From assembly GCF_016899775.1 (NCBI RefSeq), contig NZ_JACJJE010000006.1:1-64000 (forward strand): DNA of 64,000 nt, read 5' to 3'. Position 1 is the first letter of the stretch; each line of letters starts with the position of its first letter. A program made the position numbers and the translations under genes. Positions 15,571 through 24,019 of this stretch are shown piece after piece. The stretch comes from Pseudoflavonifractor capillosus (GTDB taxonomy: Bacteria > Bacillota > Clostridia > Oscillospirales > Oscillospiraceae). The notes beneath the pieces were generated by a model, which was not told the DNA's origin, made no database searches, and saw only the letters and a program-made list of their open reading frames with translations.

Positions 15571-15599
15571 TTGCTTATCGCCCTAAAAAACGATATAAT
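15571..15599 (+). promoter_or_regulatory. Promoter of hbd-bcd-etfBA
   Basis: TTGCTT (15571-15576) and TATAAT (15594-15599), 17-bp spacer. It implies a leader of about 170 nt that contains the Rex-type site. Confidence 0.7.
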
Positions 15600-15686
15600 T
15601 TGAACGGTACATAATCAGTTCAGACCGATTTATGCCCACCGCAACAACAGGGAGATTCTCTGTGTTGCGCTTTTTCTGGTCATCGT

Positions 15687-15704
15687 TTGTTAATTTTCTA
15701 ACAA
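15687..15704. promoter_or_regulatory. Rex-type redox operator
   Basis: TTGTTA-N6-TAACAA matches the Rex consensus TTGTTAANNNNTTAACAA with one mismatch (C for T at the twelfth position). Rex leaves DNA when NADH rises and is known to control clostridial butyrate genes. The site lies about 85 nt downstream of the visible promoter, so it would act as a roadblock or serve a closer promoter not recognised here. Confidence 0.7.
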
Positions 15705-15774
15705 AACTGCTTGTGTCCCGTCAAAACGGTCAGGATATCTGTCCGAAGGAAATCAAATTTTAGGAGGAAAGACA

Positions 15775-16614
15775 ATGAAGGTTGCAATTTTCGGCGCCGG
15801 TACCATGGGCCGCGGCATCGCTCAGGTGTTTGCCGCCAACGGCCATACCGCTCTTATGTACGCCAGCAGCATCGCCTCCGCCCAGCGTCACCGGGATGAA
15901 CTGGACGCATCTCTCCAGAAGCGCGTGGCCAAGGGGAAAATGCCCCAGGGGGCCAAGGACGCCCTTATGGCCAACGTCTTTGTGGAGGAGGAGTCCGCGG
16001 CGGCGGATGCCGATCTGGTCATCGAGTGCATTGCGGAAGAAATGGGTCCCAAGAAGGAACTGTTCCACCGCCTGGACGAGCTGTGCAAACCGGAGACCGT
16101 CTTTGCCACCAACACTTCCTCCCTGTCCATCACGGAGATGGGCCACGGCCTGAAGCATCCCCTCATCGGCATGCACTTCTTCAACCCTGTGCCCAGCATG
16201 AAGCTCATTGAGATCATCCGGGGCGTGAACACCCCCCAGGAGACCTTTGACTTCACCTATAAGCTGGCCCAGGATATCGGCAAGGAGCCCGTTGAGGTAG
16301 CCGAGGGCCCCGGCTTTGTGGTCAACAAGCTGCTCATCCCCATGATCAACGACGCCATCGGCCTGGTGGAGTCCGGCACCGCCTCGGTGGAGGACATCGA
16401 CAAGGCCATGCGCCTGGGCGCCAACCACCCCATGGGTCCCCTGGCCCTGGGTGACTTTATCGGCCTGGACATCTGTCTGGCCATTATGAACACCCTGTAC
16501 GATGAGACAGGCGATTCCAAGTATCGTCCTGCCCTGCTGCTGAAGAAGATGGTCCGCGGTGGTCTGCTGGGCGTCAAATCCGGCAAGGGCTTCTACGATT
16601 ATTCCAAGAAGTAA
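15775..16614 (+). CDS. hbd: 3-hydroxybutyryl-CoA dehydrogenase
   Basis: 279 aa cytosolic enzyme reducing acetoacetyl-CoA to 3-hydroxybutyryl-CoA with NAD(P)H. The Rossmann motif G7-A-G-T-M-G12 and catalytic H134 in M-H-F-F-N-P-V-P are present, and the C-terminal domain ends G-K-G-F-Y-D-Y as usual. AGGAGG precedes ATG 15775. First gene of the butyrate operon; thiolase and crotonase genes, often adjacent, are absent from the window. Confidence 0.95.
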   Translation: MKVAIFGAGTMGRGIAQVFAANGHTALMYASSIASAQRHRDELDASLQKRVAKGKMPQGAKDALMANVFVEEESAAADADLVIECIAEEMGPKKELFHRLDELCKPETVFATNTSSLSITEMGHGLKHPLIGMHFFNPVPSMKLIEIIRGVNTPQETFDFTYKLAQDIGKEPVEVAEGPGFVVNKLLIPMINDAIGLVESGTASVEDIDKAMRLGANHPMGPLALGDFIGLDICLAIMNTLYDETGDSKYRPALLLKKMVRGGLLGVKSGKGFYDYSKK

Positions 16615-16635
16615 AAAATTTAGGAGGACTGGAAA

Positions 16636-17778
<1,143 letters not shown>

Positions 17779-17796
17779 GATAGGAGGCAGATGGAA

Positions 17797-18597
17797 ATGA
17801 AAATCATTGTTTGTGTCAAGCAGGTCCCCGATACCTCCGGTAAGGTGGCCGTGAATCCCGATGGTACTCTGAACCGCGCCTCCATGGCCGCTATCACCAA
17901 CCCCGACGACCTGAACGCCGTCGAGGCCGCTCTGGTCCTGAAGGAGCAGACCGGCGCCGAGGTGGTTGTCGTCTCCATGGGTCCCCCTCCTGCCGAGGGC
18001 ATGCTGCGTGAGATCATCGCCCGGGGCGTGGACCGCGCCGTGCTGATCTCCGGCCGTGAGTTCGGCGGCTCCGATACCTATGCTACCTCTCAGATCATCG
18101 CCGCGGCCATCAACAAGATCGGCCTGGACGAGGACGACGTGGTGTTCTGCGGCCGTCAGGCCATCGACGGCGACACCGCCCAGGTGGGTCCCCAGATCGC
18201 CGAGAAGCTGGGCATCCCCCAGGTCTCCTACGCCGCTGAGATCACCAAGGAGGGCAAGACCCTCACCATCAAGCGGATGCTGGAGGACGGCTACATGACC
18301 ATCAAGGTCAACACCCCCTGCCTGATCACCTGCATCAAGGAGCTGAACACTCCCCGCTACATGAGCGTGGGCGGCATCTTCGAGTGCTATGAGAAGCCCT
18401 ATGAGGTTCTGGACTACAACGCTCTGAAGGACGATCCCCTGATCGACCCCGCCACCATCGGTCTGAAGGGCTCTCCCACCAACATTCTGACCTCCTTCAC
18501 TCCTCCTCAGAAGGGTGCCGGCATGATGCTGGAAGGCGCCGACAAAGAGACTTGCGAGAAGCTGGCCGGCATTCTGGCTGCCAAGCATTTGATCTGA
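17797..18597 (+). CDS. etfB: Electron transfer flavoprotein, beta subunit
   Basis: 266 aa, beginning M-K-I-I-V-C-V-K-Q-V-P-D-T with the GRQAIDGDTAQVGPQ signature of the beta subunit that holds the bifurcating FAD in clostridial complexes. AGGAGG at 17782-17787 lies 9 nt from ATG 17797 and 3 nt from the in-frame ATG at 17791, so the later start is preferred. Partner of EtfA and Bcd. Confidence 0.93.
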   Translation: MKIIVCVKQVPDTSGKVAVNPDGTLNRASMAAITNPDDLNAVEAALVLKEQTGAEVVVVSMGPPPAEGMLREIIARGVDRAVLISGREFGGSDTYATSQIIAAAINKIGLDEDDVVFCGRQAIDGDTAQVGPQIAEKLGIPQVSYAAEITKEGKTLTIKRMLEDGYMTIKVNTPCLITCIKELNTPRYMSVGGIFECYEKPYEVLDYNALKDDPLIDPATIGLKGSPTNILTSFTPPQKGAGMMLEGADKETCEKLAGILAAKHLI

Positions 18598-18618
18598 TAG
18601 AAGGGAGAACGGAAGAAT

Positions 18619-19758
18619 ATGTCTACTTTCAACAGTGCTGATATCGCTGCCTTCAAGGGCGGCGTGTGGGTATTCTGCGAGCAGCGCCAGGGCAGCATGA
18701 TGCCTACCTCCTTTGAGCTGATCTCCGAGGGCCGCAAGCTGGCCGACGAGCTGGGGACCAAGCTGTACGGCATCCTGCTGGGCCACAACATCGAGGGCAT
18801 CGCCAAGGAGCTGGGCGGCTACGGCGCTGACGGCGTGTACGTCTGCGACCACCCCCTGCTGGAGCACTACACCACCGACGGCTACACCAAGGTCATCTGC
18901 GACGTGATCAAGGAGTACAAGCCCGAGATCATGCTCATCGGCGCCACCAACATCGGCCGTGACCTGGGCCCCCGCTGCGCGGCCCGCCTGCACACCGGTC
19001 TGTGCGCTGACTGTACCCACCTGGACGTGGATATGGGCATCTACAAGGACTTCCTGCGTGAGGCCTCCACTCTGGCCCCCGAGAAGATCGACGCCCTGAA
19101 CACCGCCATCGTGCTGGGCGAGAAGCACGACGTGTCCCGCGACCTGAAGATGACCCGTCCCGCCTTCGGCGGCCACCTGATGGCCTCCATCATCTGCCCC
19201 CGCTTCCGTCCCGCCATGGCCACTGTGCGCCCCGGCGTGATGAAGAAGGCCCCCTTCGATCAGGCCAAGGCCGACGCCTGCGAGATCATCAAGCCCGAGT
19301 TCTCCCTCACTGAGGACGATATGGAGACACAGGTGGTCGAGGTCGTCAAGGCCGCCAAGAAGCTGGTGGACCTGATCGGCGCCGACGTGGTCGTCTCCGT
19401 GGGCCGCGGCATCTCCAAGGACGTGGAGGGCGGCATCAAGCTGGCCGAGGAGCTGGCTGAGGTTCTCGGCGGCGTCGTGGGCGGCTCCCGTGCCACCATC
19501 GACTCCGGCTGGCTGTCCGCCGACCACCAGGTCGGTCAGACCGGCAAGACCGTGCACCCCAAGATCTATGTGGCTCTGGGCATCTCCGGCGCCATCCAGC
19601 ACAAGGCTGGCATGCAGGATTCCGAGTGCATCATCGCCGTGAACAAGAACGAGACCGCTCCTATCTTCGAGATCGCCGACTACGGCATCTGCGGCGACCT
19701 GTTCAAGGTCACCCCCATGCTGATCGAGGCCATCAAGGCTGCCAAGGCCGCGAAGTAA
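18619..19758 (+). CDS. etfA: Electron transfer flavoprotein, alpha subunit
   Basis: 379 aa. The C-terminal FAD-binding part shows G-S-R-A-T-I-D-S-G-W, H-Q-V-G-Q-T-G-K-T-V and A-L-G-I-S-G-A-I-Q-H. No N-terminal ferredoxin extension is present. Last gene of the operon, with a strong terminator behind it. Confidence 0.94.
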   Translation: MSTFNSADIAAFKGGVWVFCEQRQGSMMPTSFELISEGRKLADELGTKLYGILLGHNIEGIAKELGGYGADGVYVCDHPLLEHYTTDGYTKVICDVIKEYKPEIMLIGATNIGRDLGPRCAARLHTGLCADCTHLDVDMGIYKDFLREASTLAPEKIDALNTAIVLGEKHDVSRDLKMTRPAFGGHLMASIICPRFRPAMATVRPGVMKKAPFDQAKADACEIIKPEFSLTEDDMETQVVEVVKAAKKLVDLIGADVVVSVGRGISKDVEGGIKLAEELAEVLGGVVGGSRATIDSGWLSADHQVGQTGKTVHPKIYVALGISGAIQHKAGMQDSECIIAVNKNETAPIFEIADYGICGDLFKVTPMLIEAIKAAKAAK

Positions 19759-19782
19759 GTTCGTCTCCCATACAGCAATTTC

Positions 19783-19815
19783 AGCCCCGCATCCAACTGG
19801 ATGCGGGGCTTTTTG
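19783..19815 (+). terminator. Terminator of the hbd-bcd-etfBA operon
   Basis: AGCCCCGCATCC / GGATGCGGGGCT stem, 4-nt loop, then TTTTT. The following 19817-19840 (CTCG.GAAAG.CTGCACGG) resembles a repeat at 47043. Confidence 0.9.
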
Positions 19816-19920
19816 CGTCTCGCGAAAGCTGCACGGGTGCAAAAGATTCTGCGGGATTCTCTTTGAAACTTCTGATTTGCTAAAATTTTATTCCTACAAA
19901 AAGAAAAATAAAATTAAAGA

Positions 19921-19949
19921 TTGACTTTAATAAAGTTAAATGGTATACT
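19921..19949 (+). promoter_or_regulatory. Promoter with palindromic operator, DUF2089 operon
   Basis: TTGACT (19921-19926) and TATACT (19944-19949), 17-bp spacer, TG extension. The sequence 19921-19939 is a near-perfect palindrome, TTGACTTTA-A-TAAAGTTAA, covering the -35 and half of the spacer: a strong repressor site candidate, most simply for the DUF2089 protein itself. Confidence 0.8.
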
Positions 19950-19977
19950 CCAGATACAGAGAGGAGGCGGTGACTGC

Positions 19978-20277
19978 ATGGCAATCGAGACCGTACCCGA
20001 GTGGATGGCCGGGCTGGAGGACGAGGACCTGGTGTTCATCAAAAAATTTGTGCTGGCCTCCGGGTCATTGAAGGAGATGGCGGGGGAGTACGGGGTGACC
20101 TACCCCACCGTGCGGCTGCGGCTGGACCGTCTGATCCAGAAAATCAAACTGGGCGAGGACACTGCCGCCGACCCCTATATCGGCCTCATCAAGCGGCTGA
20201 CCGTCAACGAGAAGCTGGACTTCGACACCGCAAAGGTGCTCATCAGCGCCTATAAGAAAGCGAAGGAGGAATTATAA
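19978..20277 (+). CDS. DUF2089 family putative transcriptional regulator
   Basis: 99 aa. W-M-A-G-L-E-D-E-D-L-V-F-I-K-K-F, A-S-G-S-L-K-E-M and V-T-Y-P-T-V-R-L-R-L-D-R-L match DUF2089, whose central part looks like a helix-turn-helix. Family members usually precede small membrane proteins, as here. It is stop-to-start adjacent to the next gene (TAAATG), so it is coupled to it. Confidence 0.85.
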   Translation: MAIETVPEWMAGLEDEDLVFIKKFVLASGSLKEMAGEYGVTYPTVRLRLDRLIQKIKLGEDTAADPYIGLIKRLTVNEKLDFDTAKVLISAYKKAKEEL

Positions 20278-20787
20278 ATGGCGATGTGGTCTGTATTTGG
20301 AATAATAGGCCTTTTGATAGCCTTAATTTCCATTCTTCTGCCGGTGGCGCTGGTGGTGGCACTCCAGGTGTGGCTGTGCAGGCGGAAGACCCGCTGGCTG
20401 GGCCTGATTCTGCCAGTCCTGAGCTTTCTGTTCAGCCTGCTGCTGGTGTTCAGTCTTGGCGCTTTTGGACTGATCCAGACGGGCAGCGGCGGTTCCATGA
20501 CCCTTGATGAGAACGGCCAGGTAATCCAGCAAACCATCACAGAGAACGGCATGATCACTACCTATGACGGGGAGGGGAACATCCTGGATCAGTACCCCGA
20601 CCCCGATGCCCAGGAAAAACAAGCGGCTCAGGAAGAAATATTCCGACACCTGCTCCCCTCAGCGGTCCTGCTGTTCCTGGTGGGCAACATCCCCACGGTG
20701 GTGCTGGGGGGCATCTGGCTCCACTACAAAAACCGCCGGGACTTTCAGGACGAGATCAAGAAGATGAACATCCAGGACCTTGGATGA
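20278..20787 (+). CDS. Small membrane protein A of the DUF2089 operon
   Basis: 169 aa with two N-terminal hydrophobic helices (about 5-33 and 41-65), a polar middle with an acidic stretch, and a third helix near the C-terminus followed by I-W-L-H-Y-K-N-R-R-D-F-Q and a short helical tail. AGGAGG lies 8 nt before the ATG. Paralogous to the next two genes. Function unknown; the charged tail K-K-M-N-I-Q-D-L is the most conserved part. Confidence 0.75.
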   Translation: MAMWSVFGIIGLLIALISILLPVALVVALQVWLCRRKTRWLGLILPVLSFLFSLLLVFSLGAFGLIQTGSGGSMTLDENGQVIQQTITENGMITTYDGEGNILDQYPDPDAQEKQAAQEEIFRHLLPSAVLLFLVGNIPTVVLGGIWLHYKNRRDFQDEIKKMNIQDLG

Positions 20788-20906
20788 CGAAAATATGAAA
20801 CTCAGGAGCTCCAAATTCGCCCGAACCGCCAGAGGGACGGAAAAGGGAGGCGGCTCTTTTTGGGGATTCTTGCCCATTGATAAGAAAGAGAAGGGAGAGG
20901 AATAGT

Positions 20907-21326
20907 ATGGCAATCGCGTCTCTGTTTGGAGTGGTCGCTCTGCCGATTGTACTCATTGGCGTTTTACTTCCGATTGCCTTGATAGTGGCCCTCCAGGTGT
21001 GGCTGTGCAAACGGAAAAACCGCTGGCTGGGGCTGATCCTGCCGGGGCTGAGCCTGCTGTTCAGCCTGGCAATGCTCCTGAGTGTGGGAGTGTTTTCCCA
21101 TGTGGGGACTTCTGTCGTCTCCTATGACGAGCATGGGACTGTGGTGGAGGAACACCATGAGGAGTCCCATCCCGGTTTTGGCGCGGAGACCTTTGCGCTG
21201 ATGGGGGTAAACTTTTTGATCAACAACATCCCCACGGTGGTGTTGGGGGGGATCTGGCTCCACTACAAAAACCGCCGGGACTTTCAGAACGAGCTAAACA
21301 AAATGAACATTCAGGACCTGGAGTGA
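20907..21326 (+). CDS. Small membrane protein B, paralog of A
   Basis: 139 aa. The segments L-Q-V-W-L-C-(K/R)-R-K, W-L-G-L-I-L-P and N-N-I-P-T-V-V-L-G-G-I-W-L-H-Y-K-N-R-R-D-F-Q are almost identical to protein A, but the polar middle is different and His/Glu-rich (E-E-H-H-E-E-S-H), a possible metal-binding patch. GGGAGAGG precedes ATG 20907. Confidence 0.75.
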   Translation: MAIASLFGVVALPIVLIGVLLPIALIVALQVWLCKRKNRWLGLILPGLSLLFSLAMLLSVGVFSHVGTSVVSYDEHGTVVEEHHEESHPGFGAETFALMGVNFLINNIPTVVLGGIWLHYKNRRDFQNELNKMNIQDLE

Positions 21327-21368
21327 TTCGGTTTCCGGAGGTTCCAGGTCAAAGAGGAGGAAACACCT

Positions 21369-21818
21369 ATGTTTATCCTGCTGCTGATTTTGTCCCCCGT
21401 CATTCTGATTTTTGTAGGCCTGCCCCTGATGGCGGTGATCACCGTTCAAAAGCGGCTCTGCCGGAGAAATTCCAAATGGGTGGGGCTGATCCTGCCGGCG
21501 GCCGCTCTGGTGTACGGATTATTTCTGACGATCATCATGTCTGTGGTCATGTTTCACTACGATGGGCCGCCGATGATTACCACCACTGGATACACAGTGC
21601 CCGCCGGAGCGTCCTCCTCCTATGAGCCCTCTCCGGAGGATATATCGGTATCCTATTTTCCGGACCCGGAGCACCCTCTGACACCCGGTATGGTGGGGGG
21701 ATTCCTGTTCGTGTTCAACATCCCAACTTTGTCTCTGGGGTGGATTTGGCTGAAAAGCCGGAGGGAGGAGCAGGTGAAGGCAGAAATGGAGAAAATGAAG
21801 GTCCAGGAATTAGAGTGA
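21369..21818 (+). CDS. Small membrane protein C, diverged paralog
   Basis: 149 aa with the same plan: two N-terminal helices joined by K-R-L-C-R-R-N-S-K-W-V-G-L-I-L-P, a polar extracytoplasmic middle, a third helix (F-N-I-P-T-L-S-L-G-W-I-W-L) and a charged tail ending M-K-V-Q-E-L-E. GAGGAGG precedes the ATG. Most diverged of the three. Confidence 0.72.
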   Translation: MFILLLILSPVILIFVGLPLMAVITVQKRLCRRNSKWVGLILPAAALVYGLFLTIIMSVVMFHYDGPPMITTTGYTVPAGASSSYEPSPEDISVSYFPDPEHPLTPGMVGGFLFVFNIPTLSLGWIWLKSRREEQVKAEMEKMKVQELE

Positions 21819-21942
21819 AGAAAATGTGAAATACGAAAGATACAAAATCTCTCAAAGGCACAAAGCAAAGAAAAATAGGAGTCAATCTTTTTGTGGAAGC
21901 CTCTAAAAAGGGCTGGGAGAACAAATTTTTTGGAGTTTTCCC

Positions 21943-21971
21943 TTGACATGGGAAAATACGGCGCATATAAT
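21943..21971 (+). promoter_or_regulatory. Promoter of the T-box asnB-glnN operon
   Basis: TTGACA (21943-21948) and TATAAT (21966-21971), both perfect, 17-bp spacer. Confidence 0.9.
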
Positions 21972-21988
21972 AGCGCCATCAACAGCAA

Positions 21989-22018
21989 GGGCGCTGCGGC
22001 AAGGGAGCCGCGGCGCCC
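21989..22018 (+). other. Extra leader hairpin upstream of the T-box
   Basis: A 12-bp stem GGGCGCTGCGGC / GCCGCGGCGCCC (one G-T pair) with a 6-nt loop lies only about 10 nt into the transcript and is followed by TCTTTGC. It precedes T-box stem I and is not part of the standard T-box; it may protect the 5' end or act as a weak early terminator. Confidence 0.6.
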
Positions 22019-22054
22019 TCTTTGCATTTCTGCGAAGGTTGATACACCCAATAC

Positions 22055-22325
22055 GGACAAAGGCATTGAGGGAGAAAAGTACCGCGGAGGCTCGGCCCCA
22101 GAGAGCGGGGGACGGTGGAAGCCCCGCGCAGGAGACTGCGGGAAGAACACTCCTGAGCTTCAAACAGAACGCCAAGGCAAGTATGGGAGACGGGGGCGAC
22201 CGTTACATCGCAACGGCTTGTCAGAGCCGGAAAAGTGGTCCTCAGGTTGTGAGGGCAAGTTAGGTGGCACCGCGGAGCGCAGCATTCGTCCTAACCCGGA
22301 GGAGTTTCTTCCCCTTTTTGACACA
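22055..22325 (+). promoter_or_regulatory. T-box riboswitch, asparagine specifier
   Basis: Stem I with AGAGAG and GGTGGAAG distal-loop elements, then the specifier region G-A-A-G-AAC-ACTCCTGAG with AAC (Asn) at 22146-22148. The T-box itself, GTTAGGTGGCACCGCGG at about 22259-22275, is followed by CGTCCTAAC and a short stem running into CCTTTTT. Uncharged tRNA-Asn would stabilise the antiterminator and switch on asnB and probably glnN. Confidence 0.92.
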
Positions 22326-22388
22326 AAGAGGGGTGGAAGGCCGAAGGGGAGAAGCAGCTGCAAAATCATCCGGAGGTGTATTTTTATT

Positions 22389-23972
22389 ATGTGTGCAATT
22401 ATGGGCTTTACCCAAAAATCACGAACCAGGGAGGAGATCCTCCCCTACTTCGACCGGACTCTCTCCCGTGGGCCGGACATGTCCAGCGTGGTGGAGACCC
22501 CGTCGGGCTGGCTGTGCTTCCACCGCCTGGCCATTATGGGCCTGGACGAGAGCGGCATGCAGCCCTTCTCCCTGGACGGGGACATGGTGGTGTGCAACGG
22601 CGAGCTGTACGGCTGGCGGAAGCTCAAGACCGAGCTGGAGAGCAGGGGCTACACCTTCCAGAGCGGCAGCGACTGCGAGCTGCTCCTCCCCCTGTACCGG
22701 GAGTACGGCCTGGATATGTTCTCCATGCTGGACGCGGAGTTTGCCCTCATTCTCTACGACAGCAGGACCGACTCCCTGGTGGCCGCCCGGGACCCCATCG
22801 GCATCCGCCCCCTGTTCTACGGCTATGACTACGACGGCGGCATTGTCTTTGCCAGCGAGGCCAAGAACCTCATCGGCCTGTGCAAAGAGGTGTTCCCCTT
22901 CCCGCCCGGCCACTACTACGCCGGCGGCGAGTTTGTCCGCTACGCCGATCTGACCACGGTGGATGTGTACCGGAAGGACGACCTGGAGACCGTGTGCCGG
23001 AACATCCGGGAGAAGCTCATCGCCGGGGTGGAGAAGCGGCTGGATGCGGACGCCCCTCTGGGCTTCCTCCTCTCCGGCGGTCTGGACTCCAGTCTGGTGT
23101 GCGCCATCGCCGCGAAGATCCTGGGCAAGAAGATCCGCACCTTTGCCATCGGCATGGATGTGGACGCCATCGACCTGAAATACGCCCGGGAGGTGGCCGA
23201 CTTCATCGGCAGCGACCACACCGAGGTGATCATCACCAAGGAGGATGTGCTCAAGGCCCTCCCCGAGGTAGTGGCCGCCCTGGGCACCTACGACATCACC
23301 ACCATCCGGGCCAGCATGGGCATGTATCTGGTGTGCAAGGCCATCCATGAGCAGACCGACGTGCGGGTCCTCCTCACCGGGGAGATCTCCGACGAGCTCT
23401 TCGGCTATAAGTATACCGACTTCGCTCCCTCCCCCGCCGCCTTCCAGGAGGAGGCCAAAAAGCGGGTGGATGAGCTCTATATGTACGACGTGCTCCGGGC
23501 CGACCGGTGCATCAGCGCCCACTCCATCGAGGCCCGGGTGCCCTTCGGCGACCTGGACTTTGTGAAGTACGTCATGGGTGTGGACCCCGCCCTGAAGGTG
23601 AACACCTACGGAAAGGGCAAGTATCTCCTCCGCCACGCCTTCGAGGGGGACCGCCTCCTGCCCGAAGACATCCTGTGGCGGGAGAAGGCGGCCTTCTCCG
23701 ACGCGGTGGGCCACTCCCTGGTGGACGACCTGAAGGAGTACGCCGAGGAAAAATATACCGACCAGGAGTTCCGGCAGCTCAGCTCCAAATACGACTTCGC
23801 CACTCCCTTCACCAAGGAGAGCCTGCTCTACCGGGAGCTGTTTGAGGCCTACTACCCTGGCCAGGCCAAAATGGTCAAGGACTTCTGGATGCCCAACCGC
23901 TCCTGGGAGGGCTGCGATGTGGACGATCCCTCTGCCCGGGTGCTGGCCAACTACGGGGCCAGCGGGTTTTAA
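22389..23972 (+). CDS. asnB: Asparagine synthase (glutamine-hydrolysing)
   Basis: 527 aa. The N-terminal nucleophile Cys2 follows the initiator Met (M-C-A-I-M-G-F), giving a class II glutaminase domain (about 2-190); the synthetase domain has the PP-loop L-S-G-G-L-D-S-S near residues 228-235. It makes asparagine from aspartate, glutamine and ATP. GGAGGTG lies about 10 nt before ATG 22389; the frame is open far upstream through the T-box only by chance. Control by tRNA-Asn agrees with its product. Confidence 0.95.
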   Translation: MCAIMGFTQKSRTREEILPYFDRTLSRGPDMSSVVETPSGWLCFHRLAIMGLDESGMQPFSLDGDMVVCNGELYGWRKLKTELESRGYTFQSGSDCELLLPLYREYGLDMFSMLDAEFALILYDSRTDSLVAARDPIGIRPLFYGYDYDGGIVFASEAKNLIGLCKEVFPFPPGHYYAGGEFVRYADLTTVDVYRKDDLETVCRNIREKLIAGVEKRLDADAPLGFLLSGGLDSSLVCAIAAKILGKKIRTFAIGMDVDAIDLKYAREVADFIGSDHTEVIITKEDVLKALPEVVAALGTYDITTIRASMGMYLVCKAIHEQTDVRVLLTGEISDELFGYKYTDFAPSPAAFQEEAKKRVDELYMYDVLRADRCISAHSIEARVPFGDLDFVKYVMGVDPALKVNTYGKGKYLLRHAFEGDRLLPEDILWREKAAFSDAVGHSLVDDLKEYAEEKYTDQEFRQLSSKYDFATPFTKESLLYRELFEAYYPGQAKMVKDFWMPNRSWEGCDVDDPSARVLANYGASGF

Positions 23973-24019
23973 AATACCGATTCCCCCGCTTGCGGGATGA
24001 AATGAAAGGAGAATGCCCT

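Noticed and set aside
21892-22388. N-terminal extension of asnB through the T-box
   Set aside because: The glutaminase needs Cys2 right after the start Met at 22389, and the upstream part is the riboswitch.
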